Of a stretch of 64,000 bases of DNA, positions 43,984 to 52,947 are shown piece after piece. Origin of the DNA: Chitinophagaceae bacterium (GTDB lineage Bacteria; Bacteroidota; Bacteroidia; Chitinophagales; Chitinophagaceae). Under the pieces are notes generated by a model, which did not search any database, was not told where the DNA came from, and saw nothing but the letters and a program-made list of their open reading frames with translations. The stretch is taken from contig JADKKA010000018.1 of assembly GCA_016720745.1 (NCBI GenBank), forward strand, positions 496,001 to 560,000, written 5' to 3'. The position numbers were made by a program, and so were the translations under genes. Within the stretch, counting starts at the first letter, position 1. The number at the start of each line of letters is the position of its first letter.

Positions 43984-45630
43984 TTATTTTCTTTCTTTGG
44001 TAATGGTGTAGTATACATCGAGCCAGTTATCACTTCCGTCTTCGTCCTGCAGATTTACATGAACGAGGCAACTGGCCGGAATGTCGGAAATTGAAATATA
44101 TTGCTCAGAGTAATCTAACCGGGTGCGAAGACAATTGGTAAAGGAGTTCTTTAACAGGTAGAAGTCATCACTCCCGCCACCTCTGTAAGAATACTTTTGT
44201 TTCCTTACCCCATTTGGATTTTTATCAGGTCCTGATACACTTCCAAATGTGGTAAAGAGTGCAGCAACATCTGCATCATTTTCATTTATTCCATATACAA
44301 TTTTAAGTCTGGCTCCGGGAATTTCCTCTGCTGCAATTTTAAACTTCAACTCGCCGCCGAAGTCTATCACCCGGTTTTTATCCATATCAATGGCACGTTT
44401 CTCGTATACATAAAATAATATATTATCACTGTCCCAATCCTCCCGGTATGGACTTTCATAATACCGGTTGTAGCTGTTTCCATGTTTATCGATCAAATAG
44501 ATTTGAATGACTCCATAGAATTCCAGATCGCCACCATGTGGCACAGTAAATCGCAGATTTTTAACAGTAATGTATTCCGTAAAAGAATGTGCCCGTGCCG
44601 GAAGCAAAGTAAAAGACTGTGAGCCGCTGCTATTGATGATCAGGGGAGTGCCATTTTGTGTATTGCTGTTACCGGCAGATAATTGAAGAAGCTTGCCACT
44701 GGCCACACTCACAATGCTATAACCTTTGGGAGTATTGTAGAATTTCCATTGCTGATTGTTGCCATTTAAGTCATCCCATTGCTGAATTTGTGTGCCATCA
44801 TCCGTACGCATATCCACCACATCCAGTACTTTTTGGCTGTGAACCGGACTGATGGTATAGTTGCCGTTGTTTAATTTTTTTATGGCAAAAAGATGATTAT
44901 TGCGTGGGAGCATATCCCATTGTATGAGTCTCATACCATTGTTCATGTCTTCCTGTCCGGCTATGGCCAGGTATTTCCCACTTTCATTAATCCTGATTTT
45001 ATAAACACCATCAGCGACATCAGCCAGAATGGTCTGTTGCCTGGAGGGTAAATCAGTATTTATTTTTTTAGAGTCAGTCCTGTAAGCGTTGCCTGTCGGC
45101 GGTTTTGTGGTTTGAGCCGGTTCATTCTTTTTAAAGTCAAGAATCATTTCCGGCATTACTTCATCATCAGTAAGCATAAAAATGGAGCCGTTTTGCGGGG
45201 TAGCGGTTGCGGCATTCCAGTGCTGCATGATCACCTTTAAATAATTTTTAAGGCTTCTCATTACATAGCCTTTCCCGCTTTTGTGTGGAGCAATAATCCA
45301 TTTTTGATTCTCCTGATTCATCCAATCCCATTGCATCATTTTGGATCCCCTGGCCGGATTGCTGCCTTCCGCACTCAAATACAGACCGCTGTGAGCCGCC
45401 TTTAGGGTATAAAGACTGTTACCAACACTGGTCAGGATGAATTTATAATTACTCTCGAACTGAGTATCCCATTGAACTGCCAGCGCGCCGTTCTGTTTAC
45501 CGGCTCCGAGAATACCGAGGTATTTCCCTGTTTTTACCACTTTAATGTAGTATTCCCCATCTGACAATGACTGGGCATTGATCCGGCAAACCGCTGAAGC
45601 AAACAATAATGTAAGAAGTATTTTTTTCAT
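43984..45630 (-). CDS. Secreted protein with two RICIN-type beta-trefoils and a novel C-terminal domain
   Basis: 548 residues with a signal peptide (MKKILLTLLFASAVCRINAQ). The first trefoil is about 22-155 and the second about 203-345, each with repeated Q-W-D/N boxes (AVQWDTQ, MMQWDWMNQENQKW, LIQWDML, IQQWDDLNGNNQQW). Residues about 350-548 are a beta-rich domain I do not recognise, with acidic EDGSDNWLDVYY near the end that could bind calcium. Lectins of this type target extracellular glycans. It lies 19 bases upstream of the astacin gene on the same strand. Confidence 0.82.
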   Translation of the reverse strand: MKKILLTLLFASAVCRINAQSLSDGEYYIKVVKTGKYLGILGAGKQNGALAVQWDTQFESNYKFILTSVGNSLYTLKAAHSGLYLSAEGSNPARGSKMMQWDWMNQENQKWIIAPHKSGKGYVMRSLKNYLKVIMQHWNAATATPQNGSIFMLTDDEVMPEMILDFKKNEPAQTTKPPTGNAYRTDSKKINTDLPSRQQTILADVADGVYKIRINESGKYLAIAGQEDMNNGMRLIQWDMLPRNNHLFAIKKLNNGNYTISPVHSQKVLDVVDMRTDDGTQIQQWDDLNGNNQQWKFYNTPKGYSIVSVASGKLLQLSAGNSNTQNGTPLIINSSGSQSFTLLPARAHSFTEYITVKNLRFTVPHGGDLEFYGVIQIYLIDKHGNSYNRYYESPYREDWDSDNILFYVYEKRAIDMDKNRVIDFGGELKFKIAAEEIPGARLKIVYGINENDADVAALFTTFGSVSGPDKNPNGVRKQKYSYRGGGSDDFYLLKNSFTNCLRTRLDYSEQYISISDIPASCLVHVNLQDEDGSDNWLDVYYTITKERK

Positions 45631-45639
45631 TTTATAAGT

Positions 45640-46059
45640 TTAAAGTCTTTGATAAGTTATTGTTCCTTGTCCCTCTGTGCCAACCCAGATCATTTTATTT
45701 CCTGAAATAGTATACTTGTATTTTTGGCCAATTCCCGGCGCTTTTTTATTGCCGATTGAAATGGTGTTCCCTTTTATACTCCATACTGATTCAGCGTAAA
45801 GTTTTTCCTGAATCTTTTTATATTGCTCATCGCAACCACTCCCGGAGGCATTCAGCCGGTAGGTACCATCGGCATTTATTTCGTATACAATTTTGGCTGC
45901 ACAGGGTCTTTGTGTGAGCAGGGCCTTGTGACTGTCAAATTTTTCTCCCTGGAACTCGTTCATGTAGGAGATTCTTTTCCATCTGCCAACCGGTACCTGC
46001 GCATCTGTGGCAGTCGAAAAGAAAGTAATTACGAAGAGGAGATAGATCGTTTTCATCAT
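45640..46059 (-). CDS. Secreted lipocalin-like protein
   Basis: 139 residues with a signal peptide. The chain is a string of short beta-strands (VGRWKRISYMNEF, KIVYEINADGTYRLNASG, SVWSIKGNTISIG, YKYTISGNKMIWVG) of the lipocalin-like type common in Bacteroidota. Two in-frame ATGs at 46059 and 46056 are equally possible. It is the first gene of the lectin/protease set, ten bases from the next gene, and divergent from the LytTR regulator. Confidence 0.7.
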   Translation of the reverse strand: MMKTIYLLFVITFFSTATDAQVPVGRWKRISYMNEFQGEKFDSHKALLTQRPCAAKIVYEINADGTYRLNASGSGCDEQYKKIQEKLYAESVWSIKGNTISIGNKKAPGIGQKYKYTISGNKMIWVGTEGQGTITYQRL

Positions 46060-46338
46060 TTTATAATTTTTACTGGGTTGATATTATTTTTTGCGCCTGA
46101 AGATTAAGTAGTAAGTCAGCCGCATCCGGAGCGGTTTGATTTCCTTTTTTTGACTGACAGCCTGAAGTGGAAATGGGGCTGCACCGGATAAAAAATGTGG
46201 AAAGCAAATCTTCATAGCGATAAGTTTCAGCAAACATCCGGTCATTTCCGGGGCTGGAAAACACTGAATCTGCCAACGACAGGGAAAATCGACAAACAGC
46301 AGAAAATGTTAACTTCACTCAAAATCTGAGTTTGTTTC

Positions 46339-47049
46339 ATGGCTGTTAGTTATACCTGTATTATTGCGGACGATGATGAAATTGACCGGCTTACCACCCT
46401 GTCTTTTGTCAAAAAGTATCCCAACATACAGGTGAAAGGAGTTTATACCTCTGCTGAAGAAGCACTAAGTAAAGTGAGCTTTCCCTTCCCGGACATTGCT
46501 TTTCTGGATGTTGATATGCCGGGTTTGTCCGGGCTGGAATTAAGGAAGAAACTCATGAATATCCCAGCCTGTATATTTATAACAGCCTATCCGGATTATG
46601 CAGTGGAAGGGTTTGAACTGGAAGCTTTGGATTTTCTTGTAAAACCTATCGGGGCAGAACGGTTTCAGAAAGCGATTCACCGGATTGAGGCCTTTATGTT
46701 GTTGCGGGAGAAAGCAGGATTACTGGAACATAGTTTGGGTGCGGATACTATATTTATAAAAGAAGGGCATCAGCAGGTAAAGATTCACATACACGATATT
46801 ATATACCTGGAAGCGCTGAAAGATTACACTCAGATTATCACCGGGTCAAAAAAATATTGTGTGCTGTCTTCTTTGGGTAATATTTTAAAAGAAAAAGGAT
46901 TTGAATCCTTTATCCGGGTTCATAAAAGCTATGCTGTACAAAAAAACTATATTGAGCAAATTAAAGCACAGGAGCTGGTTGTAAAAAATTTCACTATTCC
47001 TGTCGGCCGTACTTTTAGGGAAAAACTTTTATCCATTACAGGAAAATGA
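46339..47049 (+). CDS. LytTR-family response regulator
   Basis: 236 residues. The receiver domain has IIADDDEID (acidic pair), the phosphoacceptor in IAFLDVDMPG (about 57) and FLVKPIG (Lys about 103). The C-terminal LytTR DNA-binding domain has TIFIKEGHQQVKIHIHDIIYLEALKDYTQI and FIRVHKSYAVQKNYIEQI. The stop overlaps the kinase start by four bases. The divergent secreted lectin/protease genes are natural targets (inference). Confidence 0.94.
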   Translation: MAVSYTCIIADDDEIDRLTTLSFVKKYPNIQVKGVYTSAEEALSKVSFPFPDIAFLDVDMPGLSGLELRKKLMNIPACIFITAYPDYAVEGFELEALDFLVKPIGAERFQKAIHRIEAFMLLREKAGLLEHSLGADTIFIKEGHQQVKIHIHDIIYLEALKDYTQIITGSKKYCVLSSLGNILKEKGFESFIRVHKSYAVQKNYIEQIKAQELVVKNFTIPVGRTFREKLLSITGK

Positions 47050-49055
47050 GAACCGGATTTGTTTTTTTATTCTTGATCATTCAGCTCACAGCCGGCGCAC
47101 AGGATCTGGATTCTGTTGAGTTAAATGAAAAACTGGCAATTATCACCAGTGACAGTAATGATTCCGCAAAGGCAAAAAGCTGCAATCAGTTATTAAGGTA
47201 TTATCTGAACAGGAACCTCGATAGTGCAAAGCTGATTGCCGGCATGGGATTAGGGTTTGCAAAGCGAATAAAATGGCATAAAGCAGAAGCGGTATTTACA
47301 GCTGGCTTCGGGGAAATTCACAGTAACAGGGGCTTATATGATTCAGCCATGTTTTATTATGAGCGGGCATTAGGGCTGAATTTAAAGCATGGCGAAAAAA
47401 GAAATGCTGCTTCTACCTATAACAATATGGCATCAGCAGCCAGTAACCTGAGGTCTGATTATAATTCAGCAGCCAACTATTTGTTTAAAGCGCTGGAACT
47501 GGCTGAGGAAGCAAAGGATTCATTGCTTATTGCTACCTGCCTGCATAATATTTCTGGTATTTACTTAACGCAGAAGGATTTTGACAAAGCATTAAGCTAT
47601 GAGAACAAAGCCTTTGCCCTGGCCAGGGAATCGGGCAATACTTATGAAATGGCCAACTCCTTAATTACAATTGGCAAAATCCGCTATTCAATAAATGCAC
47701 CCGATAAGGGGAAAGTACAATTTGAGCAAGCCCTCTCCCTGTATACGCAAAGCGGAAATATACAGGGTATGGCCAATGCCTGGTCGGCCATTGCACTCGG
47801 GGCAGGAAATGATTATCAGAAAGTGATTGAAGCGAGATTGCAATCAAAAGAATTATGGGACAGGTTTAATCCGCTCTATAATGAGGCCATTGTAAACACC
47901 GGTAACCTGGGCATTGCTTATCTGGATGCGGTGCGGTATGATACAGTACAGCGGTTACTTTCGGCTAAAAAGGCAAAGTATCTGCAACTCGCAGAACAGT
48001 ATTTAAAAACAACAATACAATATTGCGAGCAGACCGGTGATGAAGATAACCGCTCTTTTTTTAACGGATCACTGTCTGAGTTTTATGACTACACCGGGGA
48101 TTATAAAAAAGCATACTATCACTACAAGATTTACACTGAAATACAGGATTCTCTCTACTCACAGGAAAATAAAAATAAACTTGCTGCTGCAGAAAATCAA
48201 AAGGAAATTGATAAAAGAGAGACTGAAATAAAACTAAAGCAGCTTACCATTTCCGGTCAGCAAAAAACAGTATGGATTTTAGCCGGTGGACTTAGTTTAC
48301 TGGGGATTATCGGTTTTTTATTTTACAAACAAAGCAAGGCAAGAAAAAAGAGCAACGAAGAATTGTACCGGCTTAACCAGGAGTTAGATTCCGCTAATAA
48401 GATAAAAGCCAAAATTTTCGGTATCCTGAGTCATGATTTAAGAGGTCCGATCGCCCGTCTGATCAACTTTTTACACCTGCAAAACGATGCACCGGAGCTT
48501 TTTACCGGACAGGAAGCTGTAAAGCATCAGCAAAAAATAACAACAGCAGCTACCAGTTTGTTGAGCAATATGGAGAATATGCTGCTTTGGAGCAAAAGCC
48601 AGATGGAGCTATTCTCTCCTGTAAATCAGCCGGTGGAGACAGAAGAATTATTTGGACATATCCGCTCATTTTTTAATTCAGTTGAGAATATTTCATTTCG
48701 TTTTCAGTCTCCGGAGGGAATGATAATTAATACCGATAGAAATTTTGTACAGACTATTATGCAGAATCTTACCGCCAATGCGGTACAGGCTTTACGGCAA
48801 ACAAATAATGCCGAAATATTATGGAAGGCCTGGCAAGAGGAGGGGAGATCCTATTTATCCATTAGTGATAATGGCCCTGGAATGAAGGCGGACATTCAGA
48901 ATAGTTTTGAAACGGGTACAATTCCTTTTCGTGGTGATACCGGTTTAGGGTTATCAATCGTAAAGGATTTGGCCAAAGCGATTAACTGTAAGGTCGAATT
49001 CCGGTCAAATGAAACCGGCACAACTGTTATATTAAGTTTTGCAGCAAATGCTTAA
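47046..49055 (+). CDS. TPR-containing sensor histidine kinase
   Basis: 669 residues. A signal peptide is followed by about seven TPR-like repeats (about 35-370, for example ASTYNNMASAASNL, ATCLHNISGIYLTQ). Then come a membrane helix (TVWILAGGLSLLGIIGFLFY), a coiled coil, a HisKA-like box with phosphoacceptor His in FGILSHDLRGPIARLINFL, and a HATPase domain (NLTANAVQAL, SISDNGPGMK, GLGLSIVKDL). It is translationally coupled to the LytTR regulator through an ATGA overlap. Confidence 0.93.
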   Translation: MRTGFVFLFLIIQLTAGAQDLDSVELNEKLAIITSDSNDSAKAKSCNQLLRYYLNRNLDSAKLIAGMGLGFAKRIKWHKAEAVFTAGFGEIHSNRGLYDSAMFYYERALGLNLKHGEKRNAASTYNNMASAASNLRSDYNSAANYLFKALELAEEAKDSLLIATCLHNISGIYLTQKDFDKALSYENKAFALARESGNTYEMANSLITIGKIRYSINAPDKGKVQFEQALSLYTQSGNIQGMANAWSAIALGAGNDYQKVIEARLQSKELWDRFNPLYNEAIVNTGNLGIAYLDAVRYDTVQRLLSAKKAKYLQLAEQYLKTTIQYCEQTGDEDNRSFFNGSLSEFYDYTGDYKKAYYHYKIYTEIQDSLYSQENKNKLAAAENQKEIDKRETEIKLKQLTISGQQKTVWILAGGLSLLGIIGFLFYKQSKARKKSNEELYRLNQELDSANKIKAKIFGILSHDLRGPIARLINFLHLQNDAPELFTGQEAVKHQQKITTAATSLLSNMENMLLWSKSQMELFSPVNQPVETEELFGHIRSFFNSVENISFRFQSPEGMIINTDRNFVQTIMQNLTANAVQALRQTNNAEILWKAWQEEGRSYLSISDNGPGMKADIQNSFETGTIPFRGDTGLGLSIVKDLAKAINCKVEFRSNETGTTVILSFAANA

Positions 49056-49321
49056 ATCGTATTTATTCTCTATAGTAAATTCACTGCACTGTTCACTTCT
49101 TCAAAGCTGGTAAATACTGTTGCGTGAATAAGTAAATATATTGCTTATACTTTTCCTATTTCTGCGATCTGCCCGAGCCTTCAAAAAAGTCTTTTCAGAC
49201 CATTTTTGATCAGCCATTAATTATTGATTGATTTTTTGGAAATAATGCGCTGGATAACATGGGTTTGAAGACTTTAAAAGCTGATCAGAGAATGCGTTCG
49301 CTTCTATCTGCTTATCCAACC

Positions 49322-49837
49322 CTATTTACTTTCAGCCTTCTCCGGATAATAATGAAAACCTAAGTAAGCGATTTTCCAAACACCATTTTCCTTTTCAAGT
49401 ATCCGGGTTTCTAAAGATTTCCCAAGAAATTTCCTGGTTTTTATGTCATAAGAGTTTTGTTCAAAAGTGTACCAGGCCATTTCGGGGGAGATCCGGAAAT
49501 TTTCATTTGTTCGCTCTTCAACGGAGCCTTGCCATAGCGTTTCATTATTATTGAATTGCTTTTTCTTTTCTGTGGCCAATGACTCAAACCCGATATTCGA
49601 CACTATTTTATCAGTATATCCTTCCCAGTATCCAAACTTCCGGAATGCAGCTGTTTGCAGGTAAGTACTTTTCCAGGCTTCAAAATTCTGTTTATAATAC
49701 GATTCGGTTTCTTTGGCAATAACCGCCTGAATGGCTGCTTTTTCTTTTTCAAAGTCAACCGTTCTTTTCTCACTTGCCTTTTGTTGGCAAGCCGTGAGCA
49801 AAATGCAGGTAGCCGCTAAAAAAGTAGCAATTTTCAT
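49322..49837 (-). CDS. NTF2-like (SnoaL/DUF4440-type) lipoprotein
   Basis: 171 residues with a lipobox (LLTACQQK). The remainder has the helix-then-sheet pattern of NTF2-fold proteins: AIQAVIAKETESYYKQNFEAWKSTYL, then a C-terminal ETRILEKENGVWKIAYLGFHYYP. Such proteins may bind small ligands or lack catalysis; no active-site assignment is possible. It stands alone between two unremarkable gaps. Confidence 0.75.
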   Translation of the reverse strand: MKIATFLAATCILLTACQQKASEKRTVDFEKEKAAIQAVIAKETESYYKQNFEAWKSTYLQTAAFRKFGYWEGYTDKIVSNIGFESLATEKKKQFNNNETLWQGSVEERTNENFRISPEMAWYTFEQNSYDIKTRKFLGKSLETRILEKENGVWKIAYLGFHYYPEKAESK

Positions 49838-50117
49838 ATATAGTAATTTCTGAATGTAATATAACGGTTTTTTTCAACAGGTGGTTACCGCTCAGTTTGG
49901 CGGTATTTATGATTGTAAACTGGCAGAATTCCGTATGCGGTAAGAAGCTTTCGAATATATTTTTTTACAGCCTGATATAATTTGTCCGTACACCGGGCAG
50001 TGGTATAAAGTGGGGAGCAAAATCGGTTAAGCCAACCCAGGTACTGTCAGGTGGCATTGGGTTTAATAAGTATGAAATCTGATGCAGACTTAGCCTGTTT
50101 AAACGATAGTATACCGC

Positions 50118-50732
50118 TTACTTAAGTTCTGAAAGGATCAGCTTTTTCTGTTTTAATGTATTCATCATAGCTTTTTCTCTCACTTTCGGGTCTTCGCTGT
50201 TGATGAGGTCAAAATATTCAACGGGCACCACCTGCCAGGATAAACCATATTTGTCTTTACACCAGCCACAGGAACCTTCTTCCCCGCCGTTTGTGGTCAA
50301 TGCATTCCAGTAATAATCCACTTCTGCCTGATCTTTGCAGTTGATCACAAAGGAAACAGATTCGTTAAACTTGAAATAAGGGCCGGCAGCCAGAATAATG
50401 AATTCCAACTCTCCGATTTCCATAGTGGCAGTTTCAAAACTATCCGGTCCTCCTTGCGCTTTTGCCTCAGGTGGATTCTTGTATTGGTGGTATTCTTTTA
50501 TTTTTCCATTTTTGAAAATGGAGAGATAATAGTCAACTACGCTTTTTGCATCTTTATCCACCCAAAGGCAGGGTGTTATTTTTTGAGTAGTCTTGTCTTT
50601 TTTATCTGCAACTGTCTGATAGGATGTTGTATCGGTAGTACCAGTGTTTTGAGACTGCTGTTTGGCTTCTCCACAACCCAGCAGACTGGCTATCACAGAT
50701 ACTGTTAAAAAAATCAGTACAGAATATTTCAT
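50118..50732 (-). CDS. Lipid-anchored VOC/PhnB-like protein
   Basis: 204 residues from the ATG at 50732 (MKYSVLIFLTVSVIASLLGC, with lipobox LLGC). After a Thr/Gln-rich linker, residues about 50-204 form a PhnB-type vicinal-oxygen-chelate domain: ITPCLWVDKDAKSVVDYYLSIF, FETATMEIGELEFIILAAGPYF and CGWCKDKYGLSWQVVP. Family members are normally cytoplasmic without a signal, so the lipoprotein N-terminus is unusual. The activity is unknown. Confidence 0.82.
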   Translation of the reverse strand: MKYSVLIFLTVSVIASLLGCGEAKQQSQNTGTTDTTSYQTVADKKDKTTQKITPCLWVDKDAKSVVDYYLSIFKNGKIKEYHQYKNPPEAKAQGGPDSFETATMEIGELEFIILAAGPYFKFNESVSFVINCKDQAEVDYYWNALTTNGGEEGSCGWCKDKYGLSWQVVPVEYFDLINSEDPKVREKAMMNTLKQKKLILSELK

Positions 50733-50878
50733 ATCGATATTTATTAAATGATGGTTGTGCAATTTCGATTTCATTATATGATGGATAAGGGGTTCTTTGA
50801 AGTCCGCTCAGTAGTATGTAAATATCAGTTTTAATTTTATCTTTTGTGACCCCATCGGCCTTTGTTATAAGCACTAGT

Positions 50879-51292
50879 TCACTTTTTCAATTTTTCAAAA
50901 GCAACTCTTTCATCTTCAGCCATTTTCCGCGACTCTTTTAATACTGATTGCAATTGCCCCTTGCGCGGTTCTTCAAACACAAAAACAGAATCGAGGGAAG
51001 GATAGTATAACTTAATCCCTCTGCATTTGGCAGGGGTTTGGTATTCATAAATAAACCCGGGTAATCCGCGGTTATTGCAATTGCAGTTCAGAAAATCGGC
51101 AAGGGCGGAATGATGGTGAAAGTTTTTATTATAGTCCAGTCTCTTGTCGCCAGAACTGTTTCCATCACCCCTTACTACATGGTACTGGTTGACTGCCTTT
51201 TTCCAGGTATAGCCATGTTTAAAAGCATTGCAGCCCGGAAGGATCAGAAGGATAAAGCATATGAAAGGCAAAGCAAAGAAAGGACGGGGCAT
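50879..51292 (-). CDS. Hypothetical lipoprotein
   Basis: 137 residues from the ATG at 51292 (MPRPFFALPFICFILLILPGC, lipobox LPGC). A longer start gives a meaningless N-terminus. The rest is basic and His/Asn-rich (NKNFHHHSALADFLNCNCNN) and unrecognised. It lies 89 bases downstream of another small hypothetical gene on the same strand. Confidence 0.6.
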   Translation of the reverse strand: MPRPFFALPFICFILLILPGCNAFKHGYTWKKAVNQYHVVRGDGNSSGDKRLDYNKNFHHHSALADFLNCNCNNRGLPGFIYEYQTPAKCRGIKLYYPSLDSVFVFEEPRKGQLQSVLKESRKMAEDERVAFEKLKK

Positions 51293-51381
51293 ATCGGGGT
51301 GGATTATTTTAATAATAGAAGCTTTAAAATTACAACAAGCATTGATAATCATTTTTCCCTTCAAATACTAAATGTGCCTCT

Positions 51382-51837
51382 TTATCCATCTATCAGAATC
51401 CCGGTAGGTTCATCACCGTTAAAATCAATTTGTATGTGATGGTTGAGGTCATGTATTGTGGTAAATGCCAGGTCCCAGATTAATGGTTGAATATCCGTTC
51501 GGGGGATGGTCACTACGACCAAAGAAAACTCTTTGGAGAAATCACGGATGCTAAAATCCGGTTTCCAGTTCCGGAACTCATCTTCAATCAGTGGAATGAT
51601 TTTAGCTAGATAATGGCTGAAATTTTTCTGCAGCTCCTCATAAAATTGTTGCTGGCCGGAGGTGGGACCGCTTTTATCCGCAGCAATAAAATATTCCGTT
51701 TCGCTGTTGGTGGGGGCAAAATGACCCTTGCCTTCGAAATAGCATTTGGAGGGGTCTTTACTGTCAATAAAACGCAGACTGCCAAAATACTCATGCTGTA
51801 GCAGGAAGGGTTTGCTGAAGAAGTTGAATAGTCCCAT
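51382..51837 (-). CDS. Hypothetical cytoplasmic protein
   Basis: 151 residues without signal or membrane helix. It starts MGLFNFFSKPFLLQHEYFGS and ends HIQIDFNGDEPTGILIDG. The small mixed alpha/beta pattern recalls proteins often annotated near immunity or DUF genes, but I cannot place it. No toxin partner is visible next to it. Confidence 0.6.
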   Translation of the reverse strand: MGLFNFFSKPFLLQHEYFGSLRFIDSKDPSKCYFEGKGHFAPTNSETEYFIAADKSGPTSGQQQFYEELQKNFSHYLAKIIPLIEDEFRNWKPDFSIRDFSKEFSLVVVTIPRTDIQPLIWDLAFTTIHDLNHHIQIDFNGDEPTGILIDG

Positions 51838-51917
51838 GGGCGGGTGTTGAAACAGTAAGGTACGAATTACCTTTTGATGAGGGGGTATCTGATACCGGGA
51901 CCCAAACCAGGTTGTTT

Positions 51918-52574
51918 TTACCGGTCTTTTATTTTGCCAGAGGCGATCCAGTAATACTCCAGTTCCATCACCCGGATATCCGTAGCCACCCGGGCCATTT
52001 TTTCTTCTAAAAAAGAAGTTGAGGGAAAATTTTTCAGCACTTCGAAAGTCGTACCATTTTCCAGTTGCCTGGTCTGAAAGGTATTGCCCTGTTCATCCAC
52101 CCTGGTGATCATTTTAGGATCATGGCTCTTACCTTTCACCGGCCGGCTGTCTATAAAAACAATATCAGCCCCGGGCAGGAGATGATTGCGCAGCTTGTCC
52201 AGCAGCTCGTCCAGCTCCTCTAATAAAATATGGCTCCAGATAAAACCGCCAAAGAGACCTTCAAATGGCTGGTCAGCCGACAGGCTATTCATGTCAGCCA
52301 CTTTAAAATTCACATTGCCGGGTAAATTCCTTGTTTTCGCAATATCGATGACGGCTTCATTAATATCAGTGGCCAGAACGGAGTTTGCGGTTTTGGAAAT
52401 CTGTTCGGTCCAGTAGCCGGTACCGCAGGCAATTTCCAAAACTGAATTACCAGCGAAAATGGTTTGAAAGAGTTGAGCCGATTGCAGCAAGTCGTTTTGT
52501 TCTTCCGGTATCTGATAAACCTGATCGTATTCTTTTGCTCTTTCTTTGTAATAGGTTGTGAGGTTCTGGTTCAT
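51918..52574 (-). CDS. Class I SAM-dependent methyltransferase
   Basis: 218 residues from the ATG at 52574 (MNQNLTTYYKERAKEYDQVY). The SAM core is VLEIACGTGYWTEQISKTANSVLATDINEAVIDIA (about 46-80), then FKVADMNSL and FIWSHILLEELDELLD. The N-terminal YYxxRAxEYDxVY is common to small-molecule or quinone methyltransferases of the UbiE/COQ5-like group. The substrate is unknown. Confidence 0.87.
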   Translation of the reverse strand: MNQNLTTYYKERAKEYDQVYQIPEEQNDLLQSAQLFQTIFAGNSVLEIACGTGYWTEQISKTANSVLATDINEAVIDIAKTRNLPGNVNFKVADMNSLSADQPFEGLFGGFIWSHILLEELDELLDKLRNHLLPGADIVFIDSRPVKGKSHDPKMITRVDEQGNTFQTRQLENGTTFEVLKNFPSTSFLEEKMARVATDIRVMELEYYWIASGKIKDR

Positions 52575-52682
52575 AGCAGGGACAATGTATTTAGTTGATG
52601 GTGGCTTTATGAGAGCGGTTGTCCGGAGTGTAAAGTGGCGAATCAATATTCTGCCAGCGGCTAATTTAAGTAAACTAGTTCA

Positions 52683-52797
52683 ATCAAACCCTGGCGGATT
52701 TGTTGCTTCGCCAAAGACAGCAGCACAACAACCCTATAATTTGTAGAGTTTGAAAGAGGTTAGAGCATTGGGAGAAGGCTACGGATAACAGGGCTAA
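52683..52797. repeat. Long direct repeat, copy A
   Basis: The 75 bases from 52721 (CAGCACAACA ... GGATAACAGGG) recur at 55247-55322 with about seven differences. Weaker similarity extends upstream through a TCAAACCCT(G/T)GCGG word in both. No gene is visible in 52647-52947. The two copies bracket the ChrA-DoxX-cytochrome-like segment. Confidence 0.75.
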
Positions 52798-52947
52798 AAG
52801 CAGCGCCTGCGCTGATGACCATGGCTTTTTAAAGAATTCCCTGCGTCCATTATCTGTTTGAATTTTATGGAAAGTTATTAAGTTTAGTGAATGCTGAATG
52901 ACTTGCTTGAATTTTTGGGACAATTTTCAGTTCGCTCCATTTCGTTG

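Noticed and set aside
46070..46318. 82-codon leftward frame in the regulator/lipocalin divergent gap
   Set aside because: No signal, domain or usual codon pattern, and it would fill the promoter region for both directions.
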